Shown piece after piece: positions 1 through 6,846 of a stretch of DNA of 64,000 nt. The stretch spans positions 62,001 to 126,000 of the forward strand of contig JANQMX010000054.1 in NCBI GenBank assembly GCA_028279885.1, read 5' to 3'. The translations under genes were made by a program, and so were the position numbers. This stretch comes from Rhodovibrionaceae bacterium (GTDB taxonomy: Bacteria; Pseudomonadota; Alphaproteobacteria; Kiloniellales; DSM-21159). Position 1 is the stretch's first letter; each line of letters begins with the position of its first letter. The notes under the pieces were generated by a model that saw only the letters and a list, made by a program, of their open reading frames with translations, was not told the DNA's origin and made no database searches.

Positions 1-1
1 C

Positions 2-853
2 GGCCGCCTGCTCGCCGCCCGCCACTGCGACTACCGGGATGTGGAGGAGTTGCGCCAACGCAGCGGCATCACCGTCCCGGCGCTGGAAAAGCTGGCGGCC
101 GCCGATGCCTTCCGCTCCCTGGGGCTGGATCGGCGCCAGGCGCTATGGGCCGTGCGGCCACTCGCCCGCGACAAGCCCCTGCCGCTCTTCGCCCATGCCG
201 AGGCCAGAGAAAATGGGCAGGACCCAGCCGTCGCCCTGCCGGAGATGCCGCTCTCCGAGCACGTGGTGCAAGACTATCAGACCCTGCGGCTGTCGCTGAA
301 GGCGCATCCCATGCAGTTCCTGCGCGCGCAGCTTAAGCAGGAAGGCATCCGCTCGACCCTGGAGCATCGGCAGCTCAAGGACGGCGCCAAGCTGGCCCTC
401 GCCGGCGTGGTGCTGGTGCGCCAGCGCCCGGGCAGCGCCAAGGGCGTGGTCTTCATGACCATCGAGGACGAGCATGGTGTCGCCAATGCCGTAGTCTGGC
501 CCAAGGCGCTGGAGCGCTACCGCAAGGCCATCATGGCCAGCCGCCTCATCCTGGTGCGGGGACGGATCCAGAAGCACGGCGAGATCATCCATGTGGTCGC
601 CGAGCGCCTGGAGGACCGCACCTGGATGCTCGATCTGCTGTCGGAGGACGGCCTGGACACGCCGACGCCCCTCGCCCGTGCCGACGAAGTACGGCGCCCC
701 GGCGCGGACCCCTATCCGCCGCAGGGACAAGAGCCGGTTCTCAACCTGCCGACCCCCGCCCACAGCCGGCCGCCCAGTCGCTCCCCCAACCGGTCAGCCG
801 GCCGCCACCCGCGCGACCAGCGGATCATCCCCAAGTCGCGCGATTTTCATTAG
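2..853 (+). CDS. dnaE2: Error-prone DNA polymerase DnaE2 (C-terminal part, 5' truncated by window)
   Basis: The reading frame is open from the first bases of the window, so only the last ~280 residues are seen; the ORF-track GTG start at 41 is internal. The visible part has the tail of the helix-hairpin-helix region (a repeated-helix stretch around EELRQRSGITVPALEKLAA) followed by an OB-fold segment (GVVLVRQRPGSAKGVVFMTIEDE, then LVRGRIQKHGEIIHVVAERLED) typical of C-family polymerase alpha subunits. The proline/arginine-rich tail ending in DQRIIPKSRDFH is the conserved end of DnaE2 proteins. DnaE2 works with ImuA/ImuB in SOS-induced translesion synthesis; those partners would lie upstream, outside the window. 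The 3' part of this gene is duplicated twice downstream (see repeat entries), which marks this gene end as an insertion hotspot. Identification is firm; the full length is unknown. Confidence 0.93.
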   Translation, partial: GRLLAARHCDYRDVEELRQRSGITVPALEKLAAADAFRSLGLDRRQALWAVRPLARDKPLPLFAHAEARENGQDPAVALPEMPLSEHVVQDYQTLRLSLKAHPMQFLRAQLKQEGIRSTLEHRQLKDGAKLALAGVVLVRQRPGSAKGVVFMTIEDEHGVANAVVWPKALERYRKAIMASRLILVRGRIQKHGEIIHVVAERLEDRTWMLDLLSEDGLDTPTPLARADEVRRPGADPYPPQGQEPVLNLPTPAHSRPPSRSPNRSAGRHPRDQRIIPKSRDFH

Positions 854-945
854 GGCCTGTACCCACAAGCGTGCGCTGATCCGGCAAGATCTCAGAACAA
901 TCGGATCCAGCTATTGCGTCGCCTAAGAGGGATGCCGGAGATGCG
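528..945 (+). repeat. dnaE2-tail repeat, copy A (intact source copy)
   Basis: This interval covers the last ~110 codons of dnaE2 plus ~90 bp beyond its stop, ending in a box reading CGCCTAAGAGGGATG followed by CCGGAGATG. Parts of it recur at 3619-3801 and 5878-6122. Three blocks can be defined: A1 (about 530-606, OB-fold codons), A2 (about 653-806, proline-rich tail codons) and A3 (about 808-945, last codons, stop and downstream box). Copy B has A2 plus the end of A3; copy C has A1 plus A3. All three copies end at the same GAGATG, after which unrelated module sequence begins. Confidence 0.85.
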
Positions 946-993
946 GGACTTTTCCGACTTTCGCCGCGCCTGCCCGACGGTCGGCTAACGAAT

Positions 994-2331
994 CTATCTG
1001 CACATCGAAGTCCCCGCGATGGCTTGGCGGACTGTTTGAAAAATCGCTCCCAGCTCATCTTTCGGAATACCTCCGAAAGCGAGCCGCAACGCCTGTGGGA
1101 CTGCGACGGTGGTTGCAAAAGGCTCTGCACCGCATGCCGAGATGCCGCGTTCCTTCAAGCGCGTGACGATTGGTTCGGCCCGAACACCCTTTTCAAGCGG
1201 CAACCAAGCAAACCCCGCGTTGCGATGCGACAGGATGGACGACCCGCCCAACGCGGTTCGGCAGAGCCGCTGGCGCTCTGTACCGTCCCGTCTCCGGCTC
1301 TTTTCGGAGTTCTCCAGAGTGCCATCCTCTATCCAGCCCGTGATCAGACCGGAAATCAGCGCCGGGGCGTTCCAGGTCGTTGCTCTGATCGCCTCAAGCA
1401 GTCTGTCGATTTGGATCGCGGGGGCGATCACATAGCCAAGACGCAGCCCTGTCGCGAGGCTCTTGGAAAAGCTCCCCACATGGACCGTTCGCTCCGGCGC
1501 AAGGGAGACGAGGCTTGGCGGCGGGTCCGGCTCCAAAAAAGCGTAGGCAGCGTCCTCGATGATCAGCAGGTCATGCTTTCGCGCGATCTCGATCAGGTGC
1601 AGGCGTGTCGCTTCGTCCATGACCGCACCCAAAGGGTTATGGACAGTCGGCATCAGATAGAGTGCCTGCAGCTTGCGCGCACGGCACTGCCGTTCAAGAT
1701 CGTCAGGGTCCATGACGCCGCCCTGACCCTCCACCGGAATGAGATCGAGACCCTGCAGCGCGGCGAGCGACTTGAAGCCGGGATAGGTCAGGGTGTCGGT
1801 CGCCACACCGTCCCCGCGTTGCAAGAGCCCGAGCGCGATGATCGCCAGTCCGTGCTGACCGCCGGAGGTGACGAGAAGGCATTCGGGGTCAATCGGACCA
1901 AGACGTGAGGCAAGGCTCTCGGCAATGATGCGGCGTTCATGCGTCCGCCCGCCGTGGGGTTGGTAGCGCAGCATCGCCTCAAGGTCGCCCGCCGCAGCAA
2001 TGCGCCGAAGCCCCGCGCGCAGCATATCTGCATCGGCCGCGTCTCCCGGCATGTTGAACACCAGGTCGATGAGGCCATCGTTGGCGGTCTGACGGACACC
2101 CAGCGTTGGCGGCAGACCGAGGTCGCGCACGAACGTGCCGCGACCGGCTTCGCCGACAATCATCCCCCTACGTTCCAGCTCTCCATAGGCGCGGGTCGCC
2201 GTAGCAAGGGCCACGTTGCACTGTTCCGCAAATGCGCGATGGGTGGGCAGTTTCGTGCCCGGAGCCAGCTTACCTTCCTGGATCGCGGTCGAGAGCCTGT
2301 CGGCAAGGTCTTTGTATCGAGCCTTCTTCAT
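994..2331 (-). CDS. MocR-type transcription regulator: GntR wHTH fused to PLP aminotransferase-like domain
   Basis: 445 residues. Residues ~1-70 form a GntR winged helix (KLPTHRAFAEQCNVALATATRAYGELERRG). Residues ~110-440 form a fold-type I aminotransferase-like domain with LLVTSGGQHGLA, MPTVHNPLGAVMDEATR, the Asp of IIEDAAYAFLEPD, and the PLP-binding Lys in SFSKSLATGLRLGY. MocR regulators bind PLP and often sense amino acids, vitamins or related ligands; most are not working transaminases. The gene is divergent from the MFS exporter at 2421 with an 89-bp gap, the usual arrangement of a local regulator and its target. The ATG at 2331 is the first plausible start, and no alternative is needed to complete the wHTH. 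The ligand cannot be told from sequence. Confidence 0.9.
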   Translation of the reverse strand: MKKARYKDLADRLSTAIQEGKLAPGTKLPTHRAFAEQCNVALATATRAYGELERRGMIVGEAGRGTFVRDLGLPPTLGVRQTANDGLIDLVFNMPGDAADADMLRAGLRRIAAAGDLEAMLRYQPHGGRTHERRIIAESLASRLGPIDPECLLVTSGGQHGLAIIALGLLQRGDGVATDTLTYPGFKSLAALQGLDLIPVEGQGGVMDPDDLERQCRARKLQALYLMPTVHNPLGAVMDEATRLHLIEIARKHDLLIIEDAAYAFLEPDPPPSLVSLAPERTVHVGSFSKSLATGLRLGYVIAPAIQIDRLLEAIRATTWNAPALISGLITGWIEDGTLENSEKSRRRDGTERQRLCRTALGGSSILSHRNAGFAWLPLEKGVRAEPIVTRLKERGISACGAEPFATTVAVPQALRLAFGGIPKDELGAIFQTVRQAIAGTSMCR

Positions 2332-2349
2332 AGCCTCACTGTATCTAGT

Positions 2350-2365
2350 ACAATATAAAAATTGT
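2350..2365. promoter_or_regulatory. Candidate operator/promoter between MocR regulator and MFS gene
   Basis: An AT-rich palindrome, ACAAT-6 nt-ATTGT, sits in the 89-bp divergent intergenic region, which is otherwise the only strongly AT-rich stretch here. The spacer supplies a TATAAA-like hexamer. Placement and symmetry suggest a regulator site overlapping one or both promoters; this is inference from position only. Confidence 0.4.
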
Positions 2366-2420
2366 CATATTTTACATCTCGTGTCACTCCATCCTCGAGT
2401 CCGTCTTCGAGGTCCGCACG

Positions 2421-3587
2421 ATGCCCAGACTGATCCCAGTTTCGCTGCTCGCCCTTGGTCTGTTCACAGTGACGTTCGCCGTGAACCTTCAGGCTCCCCT
2501 TTACGATGCCTATGCAGCGAAAAGCGATGTCGGGGCGACGGCGGTAACGGTCGCGTTCGCGGCCTATGTTGGTGGTCTCATGCCGACACTGTTGTTGCTT
2601 GGTGGGCTCTCGGACCGAATCGGTCGACGGGTCCCGATTGCGCTGGCGCTGATCCTTGGAGCCGTGGCGACGGCTCTGCTGGTGCAGGCGCCAAGCTGGA
2701 CGAGTCTCGTGATCGCACGCCTCCTGCTCGGGATCGGAACAGGCCTCGCGACGACCGCGGGGACGGCCTACATGACGGAGATTCTCGGTACGGATAACGC
2801 GAAGAAGGCCGCCCTTATCGTGACCTCTGCGACGTCGCTCGGCTTTGGCGGCGGCGCTCTGGCGACCGGTGTCAGTCTCGGACTGCAGGGGCCGACGCTG
2901 CTGCCCGCCAGCTACATCGCCCTGTTTGTGGCGGCTCCGGCGCTCGCCGTGATTGCCCTCAGACTGCCTCGCATTGACAAGCCCCGACCCGTGTCGCTTC
3001 TACGGCTCCCCGTCTTCCCGACCGGCACTTGGGTGTTCGGGGTCGCGATGGCGCTCGCCTGGTCCGCGACCGGCATGACCATCGCGGTCGTTCCTCTGGA
3101 GCTTGCCGCCAATGATCTCGGCGGATGGACAGGTCTCGTCATCTTTTTGGCGATCTTCGTGGGCTTTCTCTGCCAGCCAATTGCCCGACGCATGACCAAC
3201 GGCCACGCACTCGCCCTCGGGTTCGTCTTGATTCCTCTCGGCTTTGTCGTGCTTCTGGCCGGTGTCTGGTTGAAGAGTCTGGCATTGGTTCTCATCGGCA
3301 CCTGCATCACGAGTGCGGCAAGTTACGGCTTCACCTATCTCGCCTCACTGGCAGAAGTCTCGTTGCGGGCGCCGGAGGACCGGGCGCGTGCGACGGCGGG
3401 TCTGTTCGTTTATGCGTATCTCGGGTTCTCGCTTCCCGTGATTGGGAGTGGCGCCTTGGCCGATATGCTCGGCCTCATGTCAGCCATGGTTGTCTTCGCA
3501 GCGGTCCAGGTCGTGATTACGGCGATCGTTGTGATGCTGTGGAAACGGCGGAGCGCACCATCAGTTGCCACACTCAATGCCGGGTAG
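2421..3587 (+). CDS. MFS family drug/metabolite exporter
   Basis: 388 residues, almost entirely hydrophobic with about 12 predicted membrane spans. The loop after the second span carries the MFS motif A variant GGLSDRIGRRVPIAL, and later spans contain RLLLGIGTGLATTAGTAYMTE, a DHA1-like arrangement. The gene is the divergent partner of the MocR regulator and probably its target, so it likely exports the compound, or an analogue, that the regulator senses. The protein starts at ATG 2421 directly with a first membrane helix (MPRLIPVSLLALGLFTVTF). Its end lies 30 bp before dnaE2-tail copy B, so regulator and exporter together fill module 1. Substrate unknown. Confidence 0.88.
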   Translation: MPRLIPVSLLALGLFTVTFAVNLQAPLYDAYAAKSDVGATAVTVAFAAYVGGLMPTLLLLGGLSDRIGRRVPIALALILGAVATALLVQAPSWTSLVIARLLLGIGTGLATTAGTAYMTEILGTDNAKKAALIVTSATSLGFGGGALATGVSLGLQGPTLLPASYIALFVAAPALAVIALRLPRIDKPRPVSLLRLPVFPTGTWVFGVAMALAWSATGMTIAVVPLELAANDLGGWTGLVIFLAIFVGFLCQPIARRMTNGHALALGFVLIPLGFVVLLAGVWLKSLALVLIGTCITSAASYGFTYLASLAEVSLRAPEDRARATAGLFVYAYLGFSLPVIGSGALADMLGLMSAMVVFAAVQVVITAIVVMLWKRRSAPSVATLNAG

Positions 3588-3618
3588 TTGCGCAATGACG
3601 CAGGAGAAAACGAAACGG

Positions 3619-3801
3619 CATGGACACGCCGACGCCCCTGGCCCGTGCCGACGAAGTGCGCCGCCCCGGCGCCGACCCCTATTCGCCGCAGGGGCAAGAG
3701 ACGGTGCCGAACCTGCCGACCCCCGCCCACAGCCGGCCGGCCAGTCGCTCCCCCAACCGCTCAGCCGGCCGCCCGTCGCCTAAGAGGGATGTACGAGATG
3801 T
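3619..3801 (+). repeat. dnaE2-tail repeat, copy B (internally deleted)
   Basis: From TGGACACGCCGACGCCCCT onward this matches dnaE2 653-806 with roughly a dozen scattered base differences, then jumps directly to the terminal box (GTCGCCTAAGAGGGATG, TACGAGATG), omitting ~110 bp present in copy A. The frame can still be read as the DnaE2 tail (LARADEVRRPGADPY, then LPTPAHSRPASRSPNRSAGR), but it has no promoter, no polymerase body and no normal ending, so it is a gene fragment rather than a gene. It separates module 1 from module 2. Confidence 0.85.
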
Positions 3802-3853
3802 GGTCGAGGCTGCCCTTCAATCAACGTCCGCTTTGAAGCAGCCAGACGGATTT

Positions 3854-4537
3854 TCAGTTCACCGGAAACAACCCATTAAACGCCTCCGTCCCGCTTCGTG
3901 AAAACGTGACAACGCGCGTTTTCCGGTCCCGCTTGGCCCAGGCCAGTTCCTCGAAACGGCTGAGGAACGCGCGCCCGAGGCTTCCTGCCAAATGCGATCG
4001 GCGTTCACTCCAGTCCAAGCATTCTCTGCACAGCGGCGCGCGGGCCTTGCGCAAGCCGTCTATGTCGATCTCGAAATCTGCCGCAAAGGCCGCACCCCTA
4101 TCTGTCAGCGCCAGTTCTTCGCCGTCGAGGACCAGATGTCCCTGTGCCATCAGGCTGTCGAACATCTGCGTTCCCATGTCCCCGGCCAGATGGTTGTAGC
4201 AAACGCGGGCCAGGCGCAGCTCGGCGTCCCTGGGCCCAGTGCGCTTCCGCACATGCCCTGTTCCGGCGGCGAGCCCCATCAAGCCTTCCAGAACATGCGC
4301 CACGTCATCATTGGCGAGGGCGAAATACTTGTGCCGCCCTTGCTTGCGGGGCCGCAGCAACCCGCCATCGTTCAGTTTGGACAGATGCGAGCTGGCCGTC
4401 TGGATCGTGACACCGGCCTCTTCAGCCAGTTCGCTCACGGTCAGGGCCTTCCCGCTCATCAGGGCGGTCAGCATGTTGGCGCGGGCGGGATCGCCGATCA
4501 GCGTGGCGACATACGCAATATCAGGCCCTTCTTTCAT
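3854..4537 (-). CDS. ArsR-family winged-helix regulator with C-terminal extension
   Basis: 227 residues. Residues ~5-85 form an ArsR-type winged helix: IGDPARANMLTALMSG, then LTVSELAEEAGVTIQTASSHLSKL, then LLRPRKQGRHKYFAL. The remaining ~140 residues are an unusually long C-terminal region with Cys-containing stretches (LARVCYNHLAGDMG, APLCRECLDWSERR). This matches a known subgroup of ~220-residue ArsR-like regulators rather than the short metal sensors. The CRECLDW motif could bind a metal or simply be structural. It is divergent from the NIPSNAP/EamA operon, with a perfect inverted repeat next to its own start codon, which argues for autorepression and control of the exporter. Confidence 0.88.
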   Translation of the reverse strand: MKEGPDIAYVATLIGDPARANMLTALMSGKALTVSELAEEAGVTIQTASSHLSKLNDGGLLRPRKQGRHKYFALANDDVAHVLEGLMGLAAGTGHVRKRTGPRDAELRLARVCYNHLAGDMGTQMFDSLMAQGHLVLDGEELALTDRGAAFAADFEIDIDGLRKARAPLCRECLDWSERRSHLAGSLGRAFLSRFEELAWAKRDRKTRVVTFSRSGTEAFNGLFPVN

Positions 4538-4538
4538 A

Positions 4539-4556
4539 CTTCGATCGTAATCGAAG
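4539..4556. promoter_or_regulatory. Perfect palindromic operator for the ArsR-type regulator
   Basis: CTTCGAT-CGTA-ATCGAAG is a perfect 7-bp inverted repeat with a 4-bp spacer, two bases upstream of the ArsR-gene start (4537) and ~55 bp upstream of the divergent NIPSNAP gene. The TTCGAT/ATCGAA half-site resembles known ArsR-family operators. Binding here would block both promoters. Confidence 0.65.
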
Positions 4557-4612
4557 CATTCACGCCCCGCAACGCTCTAGCTTGCCCGAAAGACACCATT
4601 GAAAGAGGAACC

Positions 4613-4936
4613 ATGCTGACGTGCGTCATCCGCTACCACATCGACCCGACGAAGAAGGCCCAGTTCGAAGAATACGCACGCAATTGGGGGCAAGCCATCC
4701 CACGCTGTGGTGGCGACCTGATCGGCTACTACGCGCCGCATGAAGGGTCTTCGACACTCGCCTATGGCATCTACAACGTGGCGAGCCTTGCAGACTACGA
4801 AGCTTACCGCGCGCGCCTGGCGGCAGACCCGCTGGGCCGTGAAAACTACGCGTTCGCCCAGACGGAAAAGTTCCTGCTCCGCGAAGACCGGACGTTCCTG
4901 AAACTCGCATCAGCGCCGCACGGGGACCGAGCGTGA
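4613..4936 (+). CDS. NIPSNAP-family ferredoxin-like fold protein
   Basis: 107 residues, starting at ATG 4613 behind GAAAGAGGA; the ORF-track entry extends far upstream through the antisense of the ArsR gene and should be trimmed. The sequence (MLTCVIRYHIDPTKKAQFEEYARNW, CGGDLIGYYAPHEG, YGIYNVASLADYEAYRARL) fits the NIPSNAP family, small dimeric alpha/beta-barrel proteins related to antibiotic-biosynthesis monooxygenases; their biochemical role is mostly unknown. Its stop overlaps the next short reading frame (GTGA), so it is co-translated with what follows and lies in one operon with the EamA exporter. Confidence 0.85.
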   Translation: MLTCVIRYHIDPTKKAQFEEYARNWGQAIPRCGGDLIGYYAPHEGSSTLAYGIYNVASLADYEAYRARLAADPLGRENYAFAQTEKFLLREDRTFLKLASAPHGDRA

Positions 4937-4992
4937 TCGCGGTGAATTTCGAGGTCGAGCCGGCGGACGGACGAAAGCTGCACGCGGCATGA
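4933..4992 (+). pseudogene. Remnant of an antibiotic-biosynthesis-monooxygenase (ABM) gene, 19 codons left
   Basis: A GTG overlapping the NIPSNAP stop opens a 19-residue frame, VIAVNFEVEPADGRKLHAA, that stops at a TGA overlapping the EamA ATG. The peptide looks like the first strand and turn of ABM-domain proteins, whose N-termini commonly read like MIAVIFEVEPADGR. The rest of the ~100-residue domain is absent, which suggests an in-frame deletion that kept both translational couplings. It could still act as a short coupling peptide. Not in the ORF track because of its size. Confidence 0.5.
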
Positions 4993-5885
4993 GTTCGGCC
5001 AACCTGCGCACCGAATTGCCCCTGCTGGCCCTTCTCGCGCTGCTCTGGGGTTCATCCTACCTGTTCATCAAGGTCGCCGTGGCCGAGATACCGCCGGTCA
5101 CACTGATCGCGTTGCGCGTCTTCGGCGCCGCCGTTTTCCTGTTGCTGGTCATGGGCGCACGCGCCGAGGAGCTGCCGCGCGATCTGCGGACGTGGCGGAT
5201 GCTGCTGCTACAGGCCATGCTCAACAGCATCGCAGCATGGACCGTTCTGGCCTGGGGGCAGCAATACGTCGAGTCCGGCCTCGCCAGCGTTCTCAACTCG
5301 ACCTCGCCGATCTTCGTCTTTCTCATCACGGCACTTGCGACCCGCCACGAAACGCTCGGTGGCCGGAGGCTGGCAGGGGCCATCCTTGGCGTGTTCGGGG
5401 TGGTGCTGATCGTCGGCGTGGATACGCTGCGCGGCCTTGGCGACCAGGTGGCTGGACAGGTCGCGTGCCTCGTCGGGGCGGCCCTCTATGCCGGTGCCGC
5501 CATCTACGGGAAACGCTTTGGCCATATCAGCGCGGTTGCAACGGCCGCTGGAACGATGATCTGGGCAACGGTCGTCCTCGTGCCACTCGCCTTGGTTTTG
5601 GAGCAGCCGTGGACTTTGGCTCCCGGCGCGACAGCCTTGGCGGCGACGGCCGTTCTGTCGATCCTCTGCACGGGTGTCGCGCTTCTGGTCTATTTCCGGC
5701 TGGTTCGGACGCTCGGGTCGATGGGGGTCGCAAGCCAAGCCTATCTGCGCGCAGGACTCGGTGTCATCCTCGGCATCCTTGTTCTGGGCGAGACGTTCAC
5801 GCTTCCGGTCGCAATAGGACTTTGCGCGGCGATTGCGGGGGTCGCACTGATCAATTGGCCCTCCAGATGGAAAGCGCGATCATGA
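4989..5885 (+). CDS. EamA (DMT-superfamily) exporter
   Basis: 298 residues with ten predicted membrane helices arranged as two EamA repeats: the first from LLALLALLWGSSYLFIKVAV, the second from VACLVGAALYAGAAIYGKRF. Typical landmarks are ALRVFGAAVFLLL, LNSTSPIFVFLITALATRHE and LGVILGILVLGETFTLPVAIG. EamA transporters export metabolites and amino-acid-like compounds. It is the last gene of the module-2 operon under the ArsR-type regulator. Its stop codon falls exactly on the junction with dnaE2-tail copy C: its last bases, GCGATCATGA, run into the ATGACCAGCC that aligns to dnaE2, so the insertion boundary is at or within a few bases of the gene's end. Confidence 0.9.
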   Translation: MSSANLRTELPLLALLALLWGSSYLFIKVAVAEIPPVTLIALRVFGAAVFLLLVMGARAEELPRDLRTWRMLLLQAMLNSIAAWTVLAWGQQYVESGLASVLNSTSPIFVFLITALATRHETLGGRRLAGAILGVFGVVLIVGVDTLRGLGDQVAGQVACLVGAALYAGAAIYGKRFGHISAVATAAGTMIWATVVLVPLALVLEQPWTLAPGATALAATAVLSILCTGVALLVYFRLVRTLGSMGVASQAYLRAGLGVILGILVLGETFTLPVAIGLCAAIAGVALINWPSRWKARS

Positions 5886-6122
5886 CCAGCCGCCCGATCC
5901 TCATTCGGGGACGGATCCGGAAGCACGGCGAGATTATCCACATGGTCGCCGAGCCAGTCACCGAACCGATCGGTGGGCCGCTAACCGCGCGACCAGCGGA
6001 TCATCCCCAAGTCGCGCGACTTCCATTAAGGCCTGCACCCATAAGCCTGCGCGAATCCAGCAAGAACTAAGAACAGCCAGATCTAGCTATTGCGTCGACT
6101 AGGAGGCATGTCCGAGATGCGA
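5878..6122 (+). repeat. dnaE2-tail repeat, copy C (internally deleted)
   Basis: Positions ~5878-5953 match the OB-fold codons of dnaE2 (blocks such as GGGGACGGATCC and AAGCACGGCGAGAT). A short bridge follows, then ~5982-6122 matches the gene's last codons, stop and downstream region (GCGCGACCAGCGGATCATCC, TTCCATTAAGGCCTG) through to a variant of the terminal box (GCGTCGACTAGGAGGCATG, TCCGAGATG). The proline-rich block A2, the one kept in copy B, is missing here. The copy separates module 2 from module 3. Confidence 0.85.
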
Positions 6123-6183
6123 ACAAAGCAGTCGTTCAGTTCAATTCGGTGAATGACTGCCATGGACGGTCCGATTGTAACTG

Positions 6184-6219
6184 AGCGAGGAACGACCAGA
6201 AGGCTGATCGCTCCTCGCT
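6184..6219 (-). terminator. Hairpin downstream of the DUF1508 gene
   Basis: An inverted repeat with 12-nt arms and one mismatch (AGCGAGGAACGA against TCGCTCCTCGCT, loop of 12 nt) lies 5 bp beyond the end of the minus-strand DUF1508 gene. No clear U-run follows, so it may terminate weakly or protect the 3' end. Confidence 0.45.
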
Positions 6220-6223
6220 GATT

Positions 6224-6409
6224 TTAGCGCGGGGTGCATGTCATCCCGTTGCGCCGCGCATTCGACACGCAGTCGGATTTGTTGGTGTAGCCTTCCGAGG
6301 AAGCGCCAACAATCCGTCCGTTCGACGCCGTGCGCCGCCACCGCCAATAGGCAGCGGTATCCTTGTAGATTGCCCACGTGTCGCCGTCGGCGATGCAAGT
6401 TTCAGTCAT
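6224..6409 (-). CDS. DUF1508 (YegP-like) small protein
   Basis: 61 residues. The core WAIYKDTAAYWRWRRTASNGRIVGASSEGYTNKSDC follows the DUF1508/YegP pattern (F-x-IYKD...YRWRL-x-A-NG-x-IIA-S-x-EGY-x-xK-x-x-C), a small alpha/beta domain of unknown function that usually occurs as tandem or single copies. A single copy is present here. The start ATG at 6409 has a GAGGG-type ribosome site. The gene is divergent from the XRE-ImmA pair across a 107-bp region with a palindrome, so it may be controlled by that XRE regulator. Confidence 0.75.
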   Translation of the reverse strand: MTETCIADGDTWAIYKDTAAYWRWRRTASNGRIVGASSEGYTNKSDCVSNARRNGMTCTPR

Positions 6410-6437
6410 TTCAACCCTCGTGGTTTATGATATACAA

Positions 6438-6485
6438 AAGTGTAGCCTTAACTACACTTGTGATGTGTACCACAATCGCTATACT
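6438..6485 (+). promoter_or_regulatory. Divergent control region: palindromic operator and promoter of the XRE gene
   Basis: A perfect inverted repeat, AAGTGTAG-CCTTAA-CTACACTT (6438-6459), abuts a candidate promoter with -35 TTGTGA (6458-6463), 16-bp spacer and -10 TATACT (6480-6485), about 30 bp upstream of the XRE ATG. The overlap of palindrome and -35 is what an autorepressing XRE protein would need, and the same site could control the divergent DUF1508 gene. Confidence 0.6.
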
Positions 6486-6516
6486 TTGGTCAAGAGATAA
6501 GGAGACCAGGAATCGC

Positions 6517-6846
6517 ATGTCCGAAAAGTTCGGTGAAAAGCTGCGAAAGGTTCGCACCAGCAGAAACAAGACGCTCGAGGAGTTGGCGAACGCTATTGGC
6601 AGCTCCAAGGCGTATGTTTGGCAGTTGGAGAACAAGAAGAACGCCAAGCCGTCCGGCGAACTCCTGTTGAAGATCGCGAACCACCTTGGCGAGTCGCCTG
6701 ACTTTTTCTTGGACGATGACGCCAACGAGCGCACCGAGGGTCAACTCGAAGACGCGTTCTTTCGGAAGTTTAAGAGGCTATCCGACGAAGACAAGCGGTA
6801 CATCGACAGGATCGTTTCCGGTCTCGATGGCAAAGAAGACGACTAA
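6517..6846 (+). CDS. XRE-family HTH transcription regulator
   Basis: 109 residues from ATG 6517, preceded by AAGGAGA; the ORF-track start at 6238 is too early because it runs through the promoter and the antisense of DUF1508. Residues ~5-65 are a Cro/CI-type HTH (FGEKLRKVRTSRNKTLEELANAIGSSKAYVWQLENKK, then LLKIANHLGESPDFFL). A short acidic C-terminus follows. Its stop overlaps the ImmA-type gene by 20 bp, a translational coupling usual for XRE/ImmA pairs in phages, conjugative elements and stress loci. Confidence 0.9.
   Translation: MSEKFGEKLRKVRTSRNKTLEELANAIGSSKAYVWQLENKKNAKPSGELLLKIANHLGESPDFFLDDDANERTEGQLEDAFFRKFKRLSDEDKRYIDRIVSGLDGKEDD

Noticed and set aside
528-6122. Integron-style gene cassettes behind dnaE2
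   Set aside because: No attC-like imperfect palindromes with R/L boxes and no intI gene; the repeats are fragments of a coding gene, not attC sites.
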